A stretch of DNA of 61,577 bases from Actinomadura logoneensis (GCF_003428695.1 NZ_QURH01000226.1:1-61577); one strand, 5' to 3'. Positions 1 through 9,396 are shown, counted from the first letter of the stretch. Notes: generated by a model not told the origin, from the letters alone. Program-made: numbers and translations.

Positions 1-1236
1 CTCCTGCTGGCCCACGCGGACGACGCCGCGCCCTCCGACGTCCGGCGGATGCTCCGCGCCGCCGCCGCCCACGCCTGGACGAGCGGCGACACCGGATCCG
101 TCCGGGCCGCCGCGTCCCGGCTCGCCGACGACCCGTTCACCTCCGGCCTCGCCGCCCTCGCGGCCGAGGACTACGCGACCGGCCTGCCGCTGCTCGACCG
201 GGCCGTCCGCGACGGCGGACCGGACGCGCTCCAGGCCGCCGTCGTCCTCGGCGCGGACGAGCGGGCCTTCGACCTGGCGACGACCGCCGTGTCCCAGGCC
301 CGCCGCCAGGGCCGGATCGGCGCGCTGCCCGACCTGCTGGAAGCGCTCGCGCGGGTGCAGCTCGCGATGGGCCTGCACGCCGACGCCGAGGCGTCCGCCA
401 CCGAGGCCCGGGCACTGGCCCGCGACACCGGCCTGCGACCGCGCGGCGCGGCCGTCCTGGCCCGGCTGGCCGCCCTCCAGGGCGACGAGACCGGAGCGCG
501 CGCCCTCACGGCCGGCCTGCCGTCCGCGGACCTCACCCGTGCCCTCCTCGATCTCGCCCTGGGACGCCACGACGAGGTCGTCCGCCGCCTGGAGGACGTC
601 TTCCGCGGCCCGCACCGGCACGCCGCCGAGGCGATGGCCGCGTCCGCCGACCTGGTCGAGGCGGCCCTCCGGACCGACCGTCCGGAACCGGCCACCACGG
701 CGCGGGCCCGGCTCGCCCGCTGGGCCGACACGAGCGGCCAGGCGTGGGCCGGGGCCCTCGCGCTGCGCTGCGAGGCCCTGCTGACCGACGCCGAGGAGCC
801 GTTCGTCCGGGCCCTGGAGCTGCACGACCAGGCCACGCGCCCGTTCGAGAAGGCCCGCACGGAACTGGCCTACGGCGAATGGCTCCGCCGCCACCGCCGC
901 CGCTCGGACGCCCGGCCCCGGCTGCACTCCGCGCTGGAGACCTTCGACCGGCTGCGCGCCACCCCCTGGTCCGGCCGCGTCCGCGCCGAACTGCGCGCCA
1001 GCGGCGAGGGCACGGCCCCGACCGTCCCGGCCGCCACCGCCCCGCTGGACCGCCTGACCCCGCAGGAGCTCCAGGTCGTCCGGCTCGCCGCCGAGGGCGT
1101 CAGCAGCCGCGAGATCGCCGCGCAGCTCTTCCTCAGCCCCCGGACCGTCGAGTACCACCTGTACAAGGCGTATCCGAAGCTCGGCGTCTCGTCCCGCCGC
1201 GAACTGTCCCGCATCCCGCTGGCCACGCCCGCCTGA
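1..1236 (+). CDS. LuxR-family (large LAL-type) regulator, 5' end outside window
   Basis: The reading frame is open from base 1, so only the last 411 residues are visible and the start lies upstream of the window. The body is alanine/leucine-rich helical repeat sequence of TPR style. It ends in a clear LuxR helix-turn-helix over roughly the last 55 residues (LTPQELQVVRLAAEGVSSRE, then a recognition helix around SPRTVEYHL). A long helical repeat followed by a C-terminal LuxR domain is the layout of large ATP-binding LuxR regulators, whose AAA domain would be in the missing part. The effector and targets cannot be read from this piece. It converges on the downstream minus-strand gene with about 50 bases between them. 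Confidence 0.85.
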   Translation, partial: LLLAHADDAAPSDVRRMLRAAAAHAWTSGDTGSVRAAASRLADDPFTSGLAALAAEDYATGLPLLDRAVRDGGPDALQAAVVLGADERAFDLATTAVSQARRQGRIGALPDLLEALARVQLAMGLHADAEASATEARALARDTGLRPRGAAVLARLAALQGDETGARALTAGLPSADLTRALLDLALGRHDEVVRRLEDVFRGPHRHAAEAMAASADLVEAALRTDRPEPATTARARLARWADTSGQAWAGALALRCEALLTDAEEPFVRALELHDQATRPFEKARTELAYGEWLRRHRRRSDARPRLHSALETFDRLRATPWSGRVRAELRASGEGTAPTVPAATAPLDRLTPQELQVVRLAAEGVSSREIAAQLFLSPRTVEYHLYKAYPKLGVSSRRELSRIPLATPA

Positions 1237-1290
1237 GCCTCCGGCGGGCGCGGCCCCCGGCGGTCAGGACACGGGCGCGGCCCTTGGCGC

Positions 1291-2001
1291 TCAGGACACG
1301 GGCAGGCGGCGGGCGAGGAAGTCCTCGGTCAGCGCCCAGGCGCGCGCGGCGGGCTCGGGCTGGTGGAAGATCGGCGAGGTCCGGTTGTGGAAGGCGTGCC
1401 CGCCGTCCTCCTGCACGTGGAACTCGACGTTCCCGCGCCCGGCGAACGCCTCCTCGACCTTGGTGATCTCCTCGCGCGGGATGTACGGGTCGGACCCGCC
1501 GAAGTGGAACTGGATCGGCACGGTGATGTCCCCCGCCCGGTCCAGCAGGCCCGGAACGCGCGAGCCGTAGAACGACACGACGGCGTCCAGCTTCCCGGAC
1601 GCGTTGGCCGCGAGCAGGTACGCCAGCGACCCGCCGAAGCAGAACCCGACCGCGCCCACCCCGCCGGACACCTCCGGCAGCCCGCGCAGCCGGTCGAGGG
1701 CCGCCTCCAGGTCGGCCTGGCCCCGCTCCCAGTCGAACCGGGACGCCTTGTCGCCGGCCTCGGCCATCATCGTCTCGCTGTGCTCGACCGTCCAGTCGCG
1801 CTCCAGCCGCCAGAACATGTCCGGCGCGGCCACGACATAGCCGAGGGCGGCCAGGTCCTCGGCGACGGCGGCCATGTAGTCGCCGACCCCGAAGATCTCC
1901 TGGATGAGCAGGATCCCGGGTCCGCTGCCCTTCTCCGGCAGCCACACGTGCAGGGAGAACTCGCCGTCCGGCACGCGGACGGCCTCGGTGCGCTTCGTCA
2001 T
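1291..2001 (-). CDS. dienelactone hydrolase family protein
   Basis: This 236-residue alpha/beta hydrolase is close to the usual length of dienelactone hydrolases. The nucleophile elbow GFCFGG puts the catalytic Cys near residue 121. The Asp is in GGSDPYIP (about 171) and the His in DGGHAF (about 202), giving the family Cys-Asp-His triad. The oxyanion region IQEIFG is near residue 34. The family opens cyclic dienelactones in chlorocatechol breakdown, but most actinomycete members have unknown substrates. The ATG overlaps the stop of the upstream thioesterase gene in an ATGA, so the two are translationally coupled. A general ester or lactone hydrolase role is safe; the substrate is not known. 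Confidence 0.9.
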   Translation of the reverse strand: MTKRTEAVRVPDGEFSLHVWLPEKGSGPGILLIQEIFGVGDYMAAVAEDLAALGYVVAAPDMFWRLERDWTVEHSETMMAEAGDKASRFDWERGQADLEAALDRLRGLPEVSGGVGAVGFCFGGSLAYLLAANASGKLDAVVSFYGSRVPGLLDRAGDITVPIQFHFGGSDPYIPREEITKVEEAFAGRGNVEFHVQEDGGHAFHNRTSPIFHQPEPAARAWALTEDFLARRLPVS

Positions 2002-2426
2002 CCGCCCAGGATCGCGTAAACCGCCGTGGCGTGCGCCACCAGGTCGTCCGGACGCCCGTCCGCGGCCATCGCGACGTCCGCGAACGCCAGCGTCCGTCCC
2101 AGCTTGGTCAGCCGGACGTCCACGAGCACGTCCGCGTCCCGCACCGCCCGCTGGAACGTGGTCTGCAACTGGACGGTCGTCATCGGCACGAACCCGCCGC
2201 GCGCCCCGGCCACCGCGAGCACCGTCGCCGTGTCGGCCGCCGCCATCAGCGCCTGCCCGCTGAGCCCGCCGCCCTCCCGGGCCAGCCGCCCCGACCAGGG
2301 CAGCCGCAGCCGCGCGGTGCCCTCCCCGACCTCCTCGACCCGCAACCCGAGGTCGAGCACCCACGGCGCGAAGTTCTCGCGCAGGACCTTCTCCGCCTCT
2401 TCTACCGTCACCCCGTCATGATGCAC
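1998..2426 (-). CDS. PaaI/YigI-type hotdog thioesterase
   Basis: This protein of up to 142 residues has a hotdog thioesterase pattern: the segment GGGLSGQALMAAADTATVLA, then a central strand ending VPMTTVQLQTTFQRAV, then LVDVRLTKLGRTLAFADV. The family hydrolyses acyl-CoA thioesters in the cytoplasm. The GTG at 2426 gives the longest form; a second GTG five codons in (2411) is equally possible. Its 3' end overlaps the dienelactone hydrolase start by 4 bases, suggesting a small operon for ester or acyl-CoA turnover. It is divergent from the P450, whose likely start lies only about 10 bases away, so the two promoters must overlap the opposite coding regions. The substrate is unknown. Confidence 0.8.
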   Translation of the reverse strand: MHHDGVTVEEAEKVLRENFAPWVLDLGLRVEEVGEGTARLRLPWSGRLAREGGGLSGQALMAAADTATVLAVAGARGGFVPMTTVQLQTTFQRAVRDADVLVDVRLTKLGRTLAFADVAMAADGRPDDLVAHATAVYAILGG

Positions 2427-2435
2427 GCTGGAATC

Positions 2436-3763
2436 ATGCCCGCGGAGGTCTTCCTTCCCGCCACCTACGCCGACGGCGTCCCCTACGACACCTTCGCCCG
2501 GCTCCGGGCGACCTCACCGGTCTGCCGGATCCCGGAACCGCCCGTCGGCCCCTGGCCGTCCGGCCCCGGCTACTGGGCCGTCTTCCGGCACGCGGACGTC
2601 AAGCACGTCCTGCGCACCGCCGCCGACTTCTCGTCCCACCTCGGCGCCACCCAGATCCGCGACCCCGACACCCCGGAGGACCTGGAGTTCGTCCGGGCCA
2701 TGATGCTCAACCAGGACCCGCCCGACCACTCCCGCACCCGCCGCATCGTCGCCGCCGCGTTCACCCCGAGGGCCGTCCGCGCCCTGGAGCGGACGATCAC
2801 CGACCGGGCCCGCGCCCTCGTCGCGTCCGCCCGCGGCGAGACCGACTTCGTCGACCTGGCCGCCGACCTGCCCGTCTGGACACTCGCCCACATCATGGGC
2901 ATCCCGGACCAGGACCGCCGCCTCCTGTACGACTGGGCGTCCCGCATCATCGGCTACCAGGACGCCGACTACGCGGGCCTGTCCACCGCCGACTCGACGC
3001 CCTCAGCCCCATGGGCCGCGCCTCCGCCGCCCGGCGCCCCGCCCTGACCCGCCCGGACGGCCGTCCGGTGAACCCCCGCTCCCAGGCCGCCCTCCGCGAC
3101 ATGTTCGCCTACGCCCACGCCCTCGCCGACGAGAAGCGCCGCACCCCGGGCGAGGACATCATGTCCCGCATGCTCGCCGGCGGCCTCACCCGCCCCGAGT
3201 TCGAGAACATGTTCTTCCTCTTCGCCGTCGCCGGGAACGAGACCCTCCGCAACGGCATCCCCGGCGGCCTGCTCACCCTCCTCCAGCACCCGGACGAGTT
3301 CCGCCGCCTCCGCGACGACCCGTCCCTCCTCGACACGGCCGTCGAGGAGATCCTCCGCTTCTGGCCACCCGTCATGGACTTCCGCCGCACCGCCACCCGC
3401 GACCTCACCCTCGCCGGCCGGACGATCCGCGCCGGCGAGAAGGTCGTCGTCTACCACGCCTCGGCCAACCGCGACCCCGCCGTCTTCCCCGACCCGGACC
3501 GCTTCGACATCACCCGCACCCCCAACGACCACGTCAGCTTCGGCTTCGGCCCCCACTTCTGCCTCGGCGCCCACCTGGCCCGCACCCAGATGCGCGCGAT
3601 CTACCGCGAACTCCTCCCCCTCGACATCACCCTCACCGGCACCCCCGTCCGCCTCGTCTCCAACTTCCAGAACGGCCTGAAGCACCTCCCCGTCCACATC
3701 ACCCCCCGATACCGGGATGCGCCCCCGCCACCCCCCACCTACACTCGACCCCGTTCCGGGTAG
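2436..3763 (+). pseudogene. cytochrome P450 interrupted by a one-base frameshift
   Basis: Two overlapping frames together make one complete P450. The first (2436 to about 2994) holds the N-terminus, the substrate-recognition region and the C-helix motif DPPDHSRTRRIV. The second (about 2995-3763) holds the I-helix AGNET, the ExxR motif EEILRFW, the RFDITRTP region and the haem loop FGFGPHFCLG. Near 2991-2996 the sequence reads gactcgac where gacttcgac would restore a continuous frame (TADFDALSPMG), so one T appears to be missing. The AGNETLRN and MLNQDPPDH motifs resemble the CYP124/125/142 group of lipid and sterol hydroxylases. It is either a recent pseudogene or a sequencing error. A start at 2418 or 2421 is also in frame. 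Confidence 0.85.
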
Positions 3764-3774
3764 GATCGCCCAAC

Positions 3775-3850
3775 GGGTCGCTAGCTCAATTGGCAGAGCT
3801 CCGGACTTTTAATCCGTAGGTTGTGGGTTCGAGTCCCACGCGACCCACCA
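3775..3850 (+). tRNA. tRNA-Lys (anticodon TTT), integration site of the island
   Basis: A full cloverleaf can be drawn. The acceptor stem GGGTCGC pairs with GCGACCC, the D-arm is GCTC...GAGC, the anticodon loop CTTTTAA carries TTT, and the T-arm GTGGG-TTCGAGT-CCCAC is followed by discriminator A and an encoded CCA (3848-3850). It begins 11 bases after the P450 stop. Its last 47 bases are duplicated at 30971-31017, so this is the attachment gene and the tRNA has been rebuilt by the left end of the island. Confidence 0.96.
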
Positions 3851-3851
3851 C
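3805..3851. repeat. attL core: 47-bp direct repeat inside tRNA-Lys
   Basis: Bases 3805-3851 (anticodon arm through CCA plus one base) are identical to 30971-31017. The repeat covers the 3' end of the tRNA, the usual crossover site for tyrosine integrases. Confidence 0.93.
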
Positions 3852-4405
3852 CCTGACCAGGGCAAACGCGAGAATGCCGCGTTTGCCCTGCGCCATGTTT
3901 GGGGTAGTTCGTCCCCGTGGCTGCTCCATGGCTGCTCCGTGGTCGTCCGGCGGCCCACGTTCCCCCCGGTCACCCCCCGGTTTTCGTTGTCGGTACGTGC
4001 GCCCATGAACCGCCGTGATACGGCTGATGCCGTTGCCGCCCGTGTGGGCCCGTTCGGCGCGTGGGGGCCGTCCGGGGCGCTGTGGGGCCGTGGGGCGGGT
4101 CGTTGATGGGGATCCGCGTCGTCCCCCAGGACGTGATCCGTCGCGTGTGTGCCGTTGGCGGCTAGGTCCTGTTACCGCCATGCGGTCAGGCAGCCGGCTC
4201 TCGGAGGCCGACGGCGTGGGAAGTTCGGCCGACACCGACGGCCCCCCTGCCCCATTCAGGACGTGCAGCTGAGGCGATCTATGTGCCGTGACGCCTGATG
4301 CATCACTGTCGGTGCATCAAAATTGGCTCTGTTGCGATTAAACCATCAATGGTATCCATTGTTGTAGCCGTTCTAGCGGCACCGGTCGGGGCTTCAAGGG
4401 GGAAC
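3852..4405. other. att-adjacent arm region and leader of the ABC-3C operon
   Basis: No gene is supported here. Bases 3852-3983 are homologous to 31018-31146, the sequence to the right of the second att copy. They contain a doubled motif at 3917-3945 (GTGGCTGCTCCATGGCTGCT and following) that also occurs at 30833-30861 and 31083-31111. These look like integrase arm-type sites. From about 3984 the two copies diverge, and the remainder leads into the ABC-3C operon with two short dyads. Confidence 0.6.
4296..4361. promoter_or_regulatory. two dyads upstream of ABC-3C system I
   Basis: TGATGCA at 4296-4302 pairs with TGCATCA at 4313-4319. The perfect palindrome CAATGG-TAT-CCATTG lies at 4347-4361. 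Both sit 45-110 bases before the likely GTG start, in a locally AT-richer stretch, so operator function is plausible. No regulator gene is part of the operon. Confidence 0.4.
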
Positions 4406-5503
4406 GTGTCGGAACAGCCGTGTGTGCCACCAGGCGACCCCGCCGAGCCAGCCTTGGTGCTCAGGGGCCCGGCGATGCAGTTCCCCTTCATGCCGAGCCC
4501 CAAGAAGATCGTCTTCGGCTATGACCCGGACGAGTTCGAGGAGTTCGTCAAGGAGTGGGTTCCAGCACTGAATCCGCTGTACGTGCGAGTGGAGCGGCAC
4601 GGCGGTAGCGGAGATCATGGGATCGATGTGGCTGGCTACCGGACCAAGGATGGCTTGGAAGGGTCATGGGACAACTACCAGTGCAAGCGCTACAAGGGTG
4701 CCTTGAGCTGGAGTACAGCCTCGGCTGAGATGCGGAAGATGTTCGTTAGCGTGGTGCTGGGACACTTCGTCTTGCCAACTCAGTACGTCTTCGTCGCCCC
4801 TGTAATCGCTCGTACCCTACGGCAGACTCTCGCGAAGCCAAGCAAGGCCCGTGCGATGTTCCTGAAAGATCTGGCGGGAACCAACGACGAGGTCATCACC
4901 CGACTGACGAAGGAGGAGCAGCGGCGTGTATCGGAGCTGGGCCAGCAGACAGATTTCTCCATGTTCGTACCGATTGACCTGGACCAGATGCTTGCCCAGC
5001 ACAAGACCACCCCGGCTTGGGCAACACGCTTCGTCGACGTGCCGCGCGAACGCCCTGCCATCCTGCAACCTCCGGACCAGCACAGTCCCGGCGAGGCCCG
5101 CTACGTCCAAGAGCTTGTGAAGGTGTATGCCGAGCGTTGGAAGAACGCGGCCGACACGCTGGAACTGATCGCCCAGCACCCCAAGGCCGGCGACCATATG
5201 CGGCGTCAGCGCGAGGCGTTCTACAGCGCTGAATCCTTGCGACGCTTCGCCCGCGACGCCTATCCAGACGGACACTTCGACGCGATCTTGGACGACGTCC
5301 ACACCATAGCGGTGGAGGTGTCCGACCGAACCTTCACACTTGGCTGGGACCGTCTACAGGCTGTCCTCGAAGCGGCCGGGGTCACTGCTCTAACTGAAAC
5401 AGTTCTCAGCCAGTACGTGAGGCCCCTGGACCGCAAGGGGGTATGCCATCACCTAGCGAACGATGGCCGGCTAACGTGGTGTGAGGCAGAGGGGTCCGAA
5501 TGA
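4406..5503 (+). CDS. ABC-three-component system protein with Mrr-like nuclease domain
   Basis: This is a 365-residue protein if it starts at GTG 4406, which follows the good ribosome site AAGGGGG. An N-terminal restriction-endonuclease-like segment (about residues 35-100) carries HGGSGDHGIDVAGY and later NYQCKRYKG. This matches the GxD...QxK active-site pattern of Mrr-type PD-(D/E)xK nucleases. The C-terminal half is helical, as expected for the domain that contacts the other components of ABC-3C systems. Its stop overlaps the next start (ATGA). With the middle component and the ATPase it forms a three-gene operon of the ABC-3C conflict family, in which this protein is expected to be the effector. 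GC is visibly lower than in the flanking chromosome, which fits transfer. Confidence 0.8.
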   Translation: MSEQPCVPPGDPAEPALVLRGPAMQFPFMPSPKKIVFGYDPDEFEEFVKEWVPALNPLYVRVERHGGSGDHGIDVAGYRTKDGLEGSWDNYQCKRYKGALSWSTASAEMRKMFVSVVLGHFVLPTQYVFVAPVIARTLRQTLAKPSKARAMFLKDLAGTNDEVITRLTKEEQRRVSELGQQTDFSMFVPIDLDQMLAQHKTTPAWATRFVDVPRERPAILQPPDQHSPGEARYVQELVKVYAERWKNAADTLELIAQHPKAGDHMRRQREAFYSAESLRRFARDAYPDGHFDAILDDVHTIAVEVSDRTFTLGWDRLQAVLEAAGVTALTETVLSQYVRPLDRKGVCHHLANDGRLTWCEAEGSE

Positions 5504-5961
5504 ACCCGCTCAACAGCCCGTTGGAGATTGGGGTGCGAGCTCTGGTTCTGCTGGCAGAGAGCCACCCCCAGCCTCTAGATCTGGCACAGCTAGCCGTGCT
5601 AGATCATGCCGTTTTACACAGTGGTGACCTCGACGGCCCGCCAAGCCTGCACCCGTCCCTGCCCGGCCATACGGGCGAGTTGGGCATGAAGCGCACCGTG
5701 CTCGAACAAGCGTTGCTGGTGCTGATTCGCGCCGGGCTCGCCAGCGTTAAACCGGACGAGACCGGCCTGGTCTATTGCACTACCGAGCGCGGGCCCGCTT
5801 TCGTCGACATCCTCGAGGCCCCCTATGTGGCGCGTCTGCGCGAGCGGGCCGAGTGGGCCGTGCACCACTGGGCGCCGGGGACCGACGTGCGCGCCGCCAC
5901 AGCGGAACTGCTCAACGGCTCGCTTCCCACACCTAGGCCGAGCGAGGGTCGTCGTGACTGA
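5500..5961 (+). CDS. ABC-three-component system middle component (MC2-like)
   Basis: A 153-residue protein whose start, NSPLEIGVRALVLL, followed by LAVLDHAVLHSGDLDGPPS and a winged-helix-like centre, matches the middle-component 2 family of ABC-3C systems as I remember it. Such proteins are thought to be winged-helix adaptors linking the ATPase to the effector. The ATG overlaps the upstream stop in ATGA, and the 3' end overlaps the ATPase start by 8 bases, so the three proteins should be made in fixed proportion. The length is normal for the family. The MC2 assignment rests on motif memory, not on a database search. Confidence 0.8.
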   Translation: MNPLNSPLEIGVRALVLLAESHPQPLDLAQLAVLDHAVLHSGDLDGPPSLHPSLPGHTGELGMKRTVLEQALLVLIRAGLASVKPDETGLVYCTTERGPAFVDILEAPYVARLRERAEWAVHHWAPGTDVRAATAELLNGSLPTPRPSEGRRD

Positions 5962-7786
5962 GCTGCAGCTGACCCATCTCACCTACGCCAGCTCCAATAT
6001 GCCTCCGGCACAGATCGTCTTTGGGCCAGACCTGACCGTCATCTACGGCACCTCCGACACCGGCAAGTCCTTCATCGTCAAATCGATCGAGTACATGCTG
6101 GGTGGCACCGACCTGACTATGGTGCGGGAGGCGGACGGCTACACCCAAATTCTTCTGGGGCTACTCATGCCGGACGGCAGCCCCCTGACCTTGGTCCGCG
6201 CCCCTGAGAGCAACAGTATCCACCTGCACAACGAGGATCTGCGCGACCAGGTGATCCGTATACCGGATAGGACAGTTACCGCAGTCCACAGTATCCGCAG
6301 CAAGAACAGCCTCTCGATCCACTTGCTGCGCGCACTGGGCCTGGACGAGATCCTGATTCGCAAGAACGAAGCGGGCGGAACTCGCCCCCTCGCCCTGACC
6401 GACCTGGTGCATCTGTCCCTGGTCACCGAGCACCGCATGATCGGTCAGCTGCCTCCGGTGCTACGTACGGGTACAGCCACGACCCGCACCGCAGAGCTGT
6501 CTGTCATGCGCTTCCTAGTCACCGGCGAGGGAGATCCTTCCGTGGAAACCGGTCTCAACGCCGGTCAACGCCGCGTCCACAAGGGACAGATACAGCTCCT
6601 GGACCAGCTCGCCGCGGACCTGTCCTCCAAATTCACCACGCAGGAGAACGACCGCCAACTGCGCGACCGACTCATCCGAATCCGTGGAGCATTGGAGGAT
6701 CAATCCGGCCCGCTGCGCCAAGTCAATGAATCTCATAGCGAGGCAATCGACTCCCGCATGGACACCGCTAGAGAACTGGCCGTCATCGATGAGCGACTAA
6801 CCGAAGTCAGTGACCTGCTGAGCCGTTTTCGACTACTGGAGTCCCAGTACCGCTCGGACCTTGAACGTCTGGCGATGGTCAATGAGTTTGGCAGCATCCT
6901 GGGCTACTTCCAGATCGGCACCTGCGTGTTCTGTGGTGCAGAACGCGAGCACCAACATCCCAACCATAGTGTGGAGGAAACCACTCAGCTTCACATAGCT
7001 GTGGAGGCGGAGGCCGCCAAGACGTCCGCTCTACTCGAAGATTTGCTGCCCACCATCACCGATCTGGACGGCGAACAGACCGTCCTTATCAATCGTCGAG
7101 TTGAGGCCCAGTCCCAAATCTCCGTCTGGGACCAGATCATCGCCGAACTAGAAGGTGGAATCGCACTTATCCGATCGGACATCGAAGAGCTTGTGGAGGA
7201 GCGCTCCGCTATCGAGCGGGACCTGGAACTGCACAAACGCATCGCAGAGCTGGATGAAAAACGCTCCAGCCTAGTCGGTGCAGGAGCCGTCTCCGCCACC
7301 CGTGCCACCCAGCACATCCCGACGAACATCCTGGGCGATTTCGACTCCATCCTCCAACAGACTCTGAACGCATGGCAGGTCCCAGGTGTCGATCACGCAG
7401 AATACGATCAGTACCATGCCGAGATCCGAGCGGGCGGACGCACCCGGGCGGGACGTGGCAAAGGCGTGCGATCCGTCCTGCACTCAGCGTTCACCACGGC
7501 GCTGGCCCGCTTCTGCATGGGCCGAGACCTGCACCATCTCGGCTTCGTCGTCCTGGACTCACCAGTGGTCACCTACCGCGGCCCGGAACCTGACGAAGTC
7601 CCCGATGTCGAACTGACCTCTACCGTCGTCGACCGGTTCTACAAAGACATGCTGACTTTTCCTGGCCAAGCCATAGTCATCGAGAACGGCGACCCGCCGA
7701 CCAAGGTGCTCTCAGAGGCCACCACCTACCACTTCACCGGAACCGGAGGCCAGCGAGCAGGCTTCTTCCCCACCTTCCTGCGCTAG
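5954..7786 (+). CDS. ABC-three-component system ATPase (SMC/Rad50-like)
   Basis: A 610-residue ATPase counted from GTG 5954, which overlaps the MC2-like gene. The P-loop GTSDTGKSF is at about residues 35-43. The middle is coiled coil, with a CVFC...HQHPNH segment near residue 320 that looks like a Rad50-type zinc hook. Near the C-terminus are a signature-like region (GRGKGVRSVLHSAF) and a Walker B LGFVVLDSP. The layout is that of an ABC ATPase of the SMC/Rad50 class and resembles the DUF3732-type ATPases of ABC-3C operons. In the inferred model it senses foreign nucleic acid and licenses the nuclease-domain effector. The gene ends 35 bases before the convergent integrase stop. Confidence 0.82.
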   Translation: MTELQLTHLTYASSNMPPAQIVFGPDLTVIYGTSDTGKSFIVKSIEYMLGGTDLTMVREADGYTQILLGLLMPDGSPLTLVRAPESNSIHLHNEDLRDQVIRIPDRTVTAVHSIRSKNSLSIHLLRALGLDEILIRKNEAGGTRPLALTDLVHLSLVTEHRMIGQLPPVLRTGTATTRTAELSVMRFLVTGEGDPSVETGLNAGQRRVHKGQIQLLDQLAADLSSKFTTQENDRQLRDRLIRIRGALEDQSGPLRQVNESHSEAIDSRMDTARELAVIDERLTEVSDLLSRFRLLESQYRSDLERLAMVNEFGSILGYFQIGTCVFCGAEREHQHPNHSVEETTQLHIAVEAEAAKTSALLEDLLPTITDLDGEQTVLINRRVEAQSQISVWDQIIAELEGGIALIRSDIEELVEERSAIERDLELHKRIAELDEKRSSLVGAGAVSATRATQHIPTNILGDFDSILQQTLNAWQVPGVDHAEYDQYHAEIRAGGRTRAGRGKGVRSVLHSAFTTALARFCMGRDLHHLGFVVLDSPVVTYRGPEPDEVPDVELTSTVVDRFYKDMLTFPGQAIVIENGDPPTKVLSEATTYHFTGTGGQRAGFFPTFLR

Positions 7787-7821
7787 TGCCAGGAAGTAGA
7801 GTCACGAAAGCGGCAGGCCGG

Positions 7822-9396
7822 TTAGACAGAGGTCGTGTCGGCGTTGAGGATGATGGCGGCGGCGTCTTCGGCGGACTTGCGGGCCAACTGCGGCAGCAGA
7901 CTGGTGTAGATGTCGGCGGCGATCGCCAGCGATGACAGGCGAAGTGTCTCCTGGACGGTCTTCATGTCGTGCCCTGCGGCGAGCAGGAACGAGGCCGCCC
8001 CGTGGCGCAGGTCATGCAGGCGGATGGGCGGCAGCCCGGTCTCCATCGACAGACGCTCGAACTGGTCGGTGACGTGGTTGGGGCGGACCGGGTTCCCGAG
8101 TCGGTCGGTGAAGACCAGGTCGTAATCGTTCCAGGCGTCTCCGGCGGCGAGGCGTTCGGTGTTCTGCCGGGCCCTGTGGGCGCGCAGGACGGTGACGGTG
8201 GAGGCGTCCAGGCTGATGGTGGCTTCTCCGGCGTCGGTTTTGGGTTTGCCCTCGAAGGTGTCGGGGCCGATCTGGATGATCTGCCAGCGGATCGTGACGG
8301 TGCCCTCGTCCAGGTCCACATCGCTCCAGCGGAGGCCGCAGGCCTCCCCGCGCCGCAGTCCACGGAACGCGATCAGGTAGTACAGGGCGTACCAGCAGTG
8401 TCGTTCGGCGCGTTCCAGGAAGCGTTTGGTCAGGGCGGGTGTCCAGACCATGACCTTGGACGGGCGGGGCGCACCGATGTAGGCGTCGATGCGGTTGATC
8501 TTGTTGCCCTGCCCGCGCCCGGGGTCGTGGCCGCGCAGGCGTTCGCGGCGGGCGTTGATGGCGGCGGTGTAGGTGGCGAGGTCTTTGCGCCACTGGGTGA
8601 TGCGTTCGGGCGTCCAGATCAGCGCCTTGGGCGCCTTCCCGGACGGGAGATCTACGAGGGCGGCCACGTTCACCTCCACCCGCCGCTCCTTCACCGCCCT
8701 GGTCAGGGCACTGCGCAGGGTCGCGCGGATGCGCTGCTTACTCGCCGCCCCGACCACCCGCCGTCCTTTCACCAGACGGCGCAGCTCCGGGTCGCCGGTC
8801 TCGCGGGCGCGGAGGATCAGGTCGTTGAACTCGTCGATCTCCTCGAACATGCGGTCCACGTCGGCGACCCGGAGCCGGTCCAGCCGCAGATGCCCCAGGT
8901 AGGGGATGAGGTACAGCTTGATGTGACTGGCGTAGGCGCGGCGGGTGCTCTCCCGCAGACCTTTGCGTCCCCGCAGCCACTGCGACAGGTACTCGCCCAC
9001 CGTGATCACCTCGGCGAGGTTCTGACCGGTGCGGACTTTCCGGCGGACCTCCTCGGGCAGGGGCAGCTGCCTGGTCGCCGCGACCGTCGCGATGATCAGG
9101 TCGGCGATCTTGGTGGCGAGACAGCTGTCCTCGCCGGCGATGTTGAGCAGTTCCCGGGCCTGCTCCATCTCCTGCTCGGCGTCCTCGACCCGCAGGTACC
9201 CGCCCCGGCGCAAAGGGCCGCGCCGGGTGCCGTCGGCGTTGGGCGGCATCTCCAACTGGTAGTTCCACTTGCCATGGGTGCTGCTCCACCGCCCGACGGC
9301 CCGGTACAGCTTGGGGCACTTGCGGCCGAGTTTGCGGCCCGCCTCGTCACGGCAGCCGCACGATTTGAAGGTGCTTCCCCTACGCGCCACGGTCAC
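7822..9396 (-). CDS. int: tyrosine recombinase/integrase of the island
   Basis: A 524-residue integrase. The N-terminus has a Cys-rich patch (KSCGC, KCPKL). An arm/core-binding SAM-like domain spans about 128-250. The catalytic domain carries Arg in FRGLRRGEA (about 348), HDLRH (His461, Arg464), a further His in AGHD (about 476) and the nucleophile Tyr in DIYTS (about 497). All active-site residues are present, so it should be functional. GTG 9396 was chosen because it overlaps the excisionase stop in GTGA; a longer frame runs on upstream but only inside the excisionase gene. It probably catalysed insertion into tRNA-Lys. Unusually, 3.4 kb of ABC-3C genes lie between it and the att site. Confidence 0.94.
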   Translation of the reverse strand: MTVARRGSTFKSCGCRDEAGRKLGRKCPKLYRAVGRWSSTHGKWNYQLEMPPNADGTRRGPLRRGGYLRVEDAEQEMEQARELLNIAGEDSCLATKIADLIIATVAATRQLPLPEEVRRKVRTGQNLAEVITVGEYLSQWLRGRKGLRESTRRAYASHIKLYLIPYLGHLRLDRLRVADVDRMFEEIDEFNDLILRARETGDPELRRLVKGRRVVGAASKQRIRATLRSALTRAVKERRVEVNVAALVDLPSGKAPKALIWTPERITQWRKDLATYTAAINARRERLRGHDPGRGQGNKINRIDAYIGAPRPSKVMVWTPALTKRFLERAERHCWYALYYLIAFRGLRRGEACGLRWSDVDLDEGTVTIRWQIIQIGPDTFEGKPKTDAGEATISLDASTVTVLRAHRARQNTERLAAGDAWNDYDLVFTDRLGNPVRPNHVTDQFERLSMETGLPPIRLHDLRHGAASFLLAAGHDMKTVQETLRLSSLAIAADIYTSLLPQLARKSAEDAAAIILNADTTSV

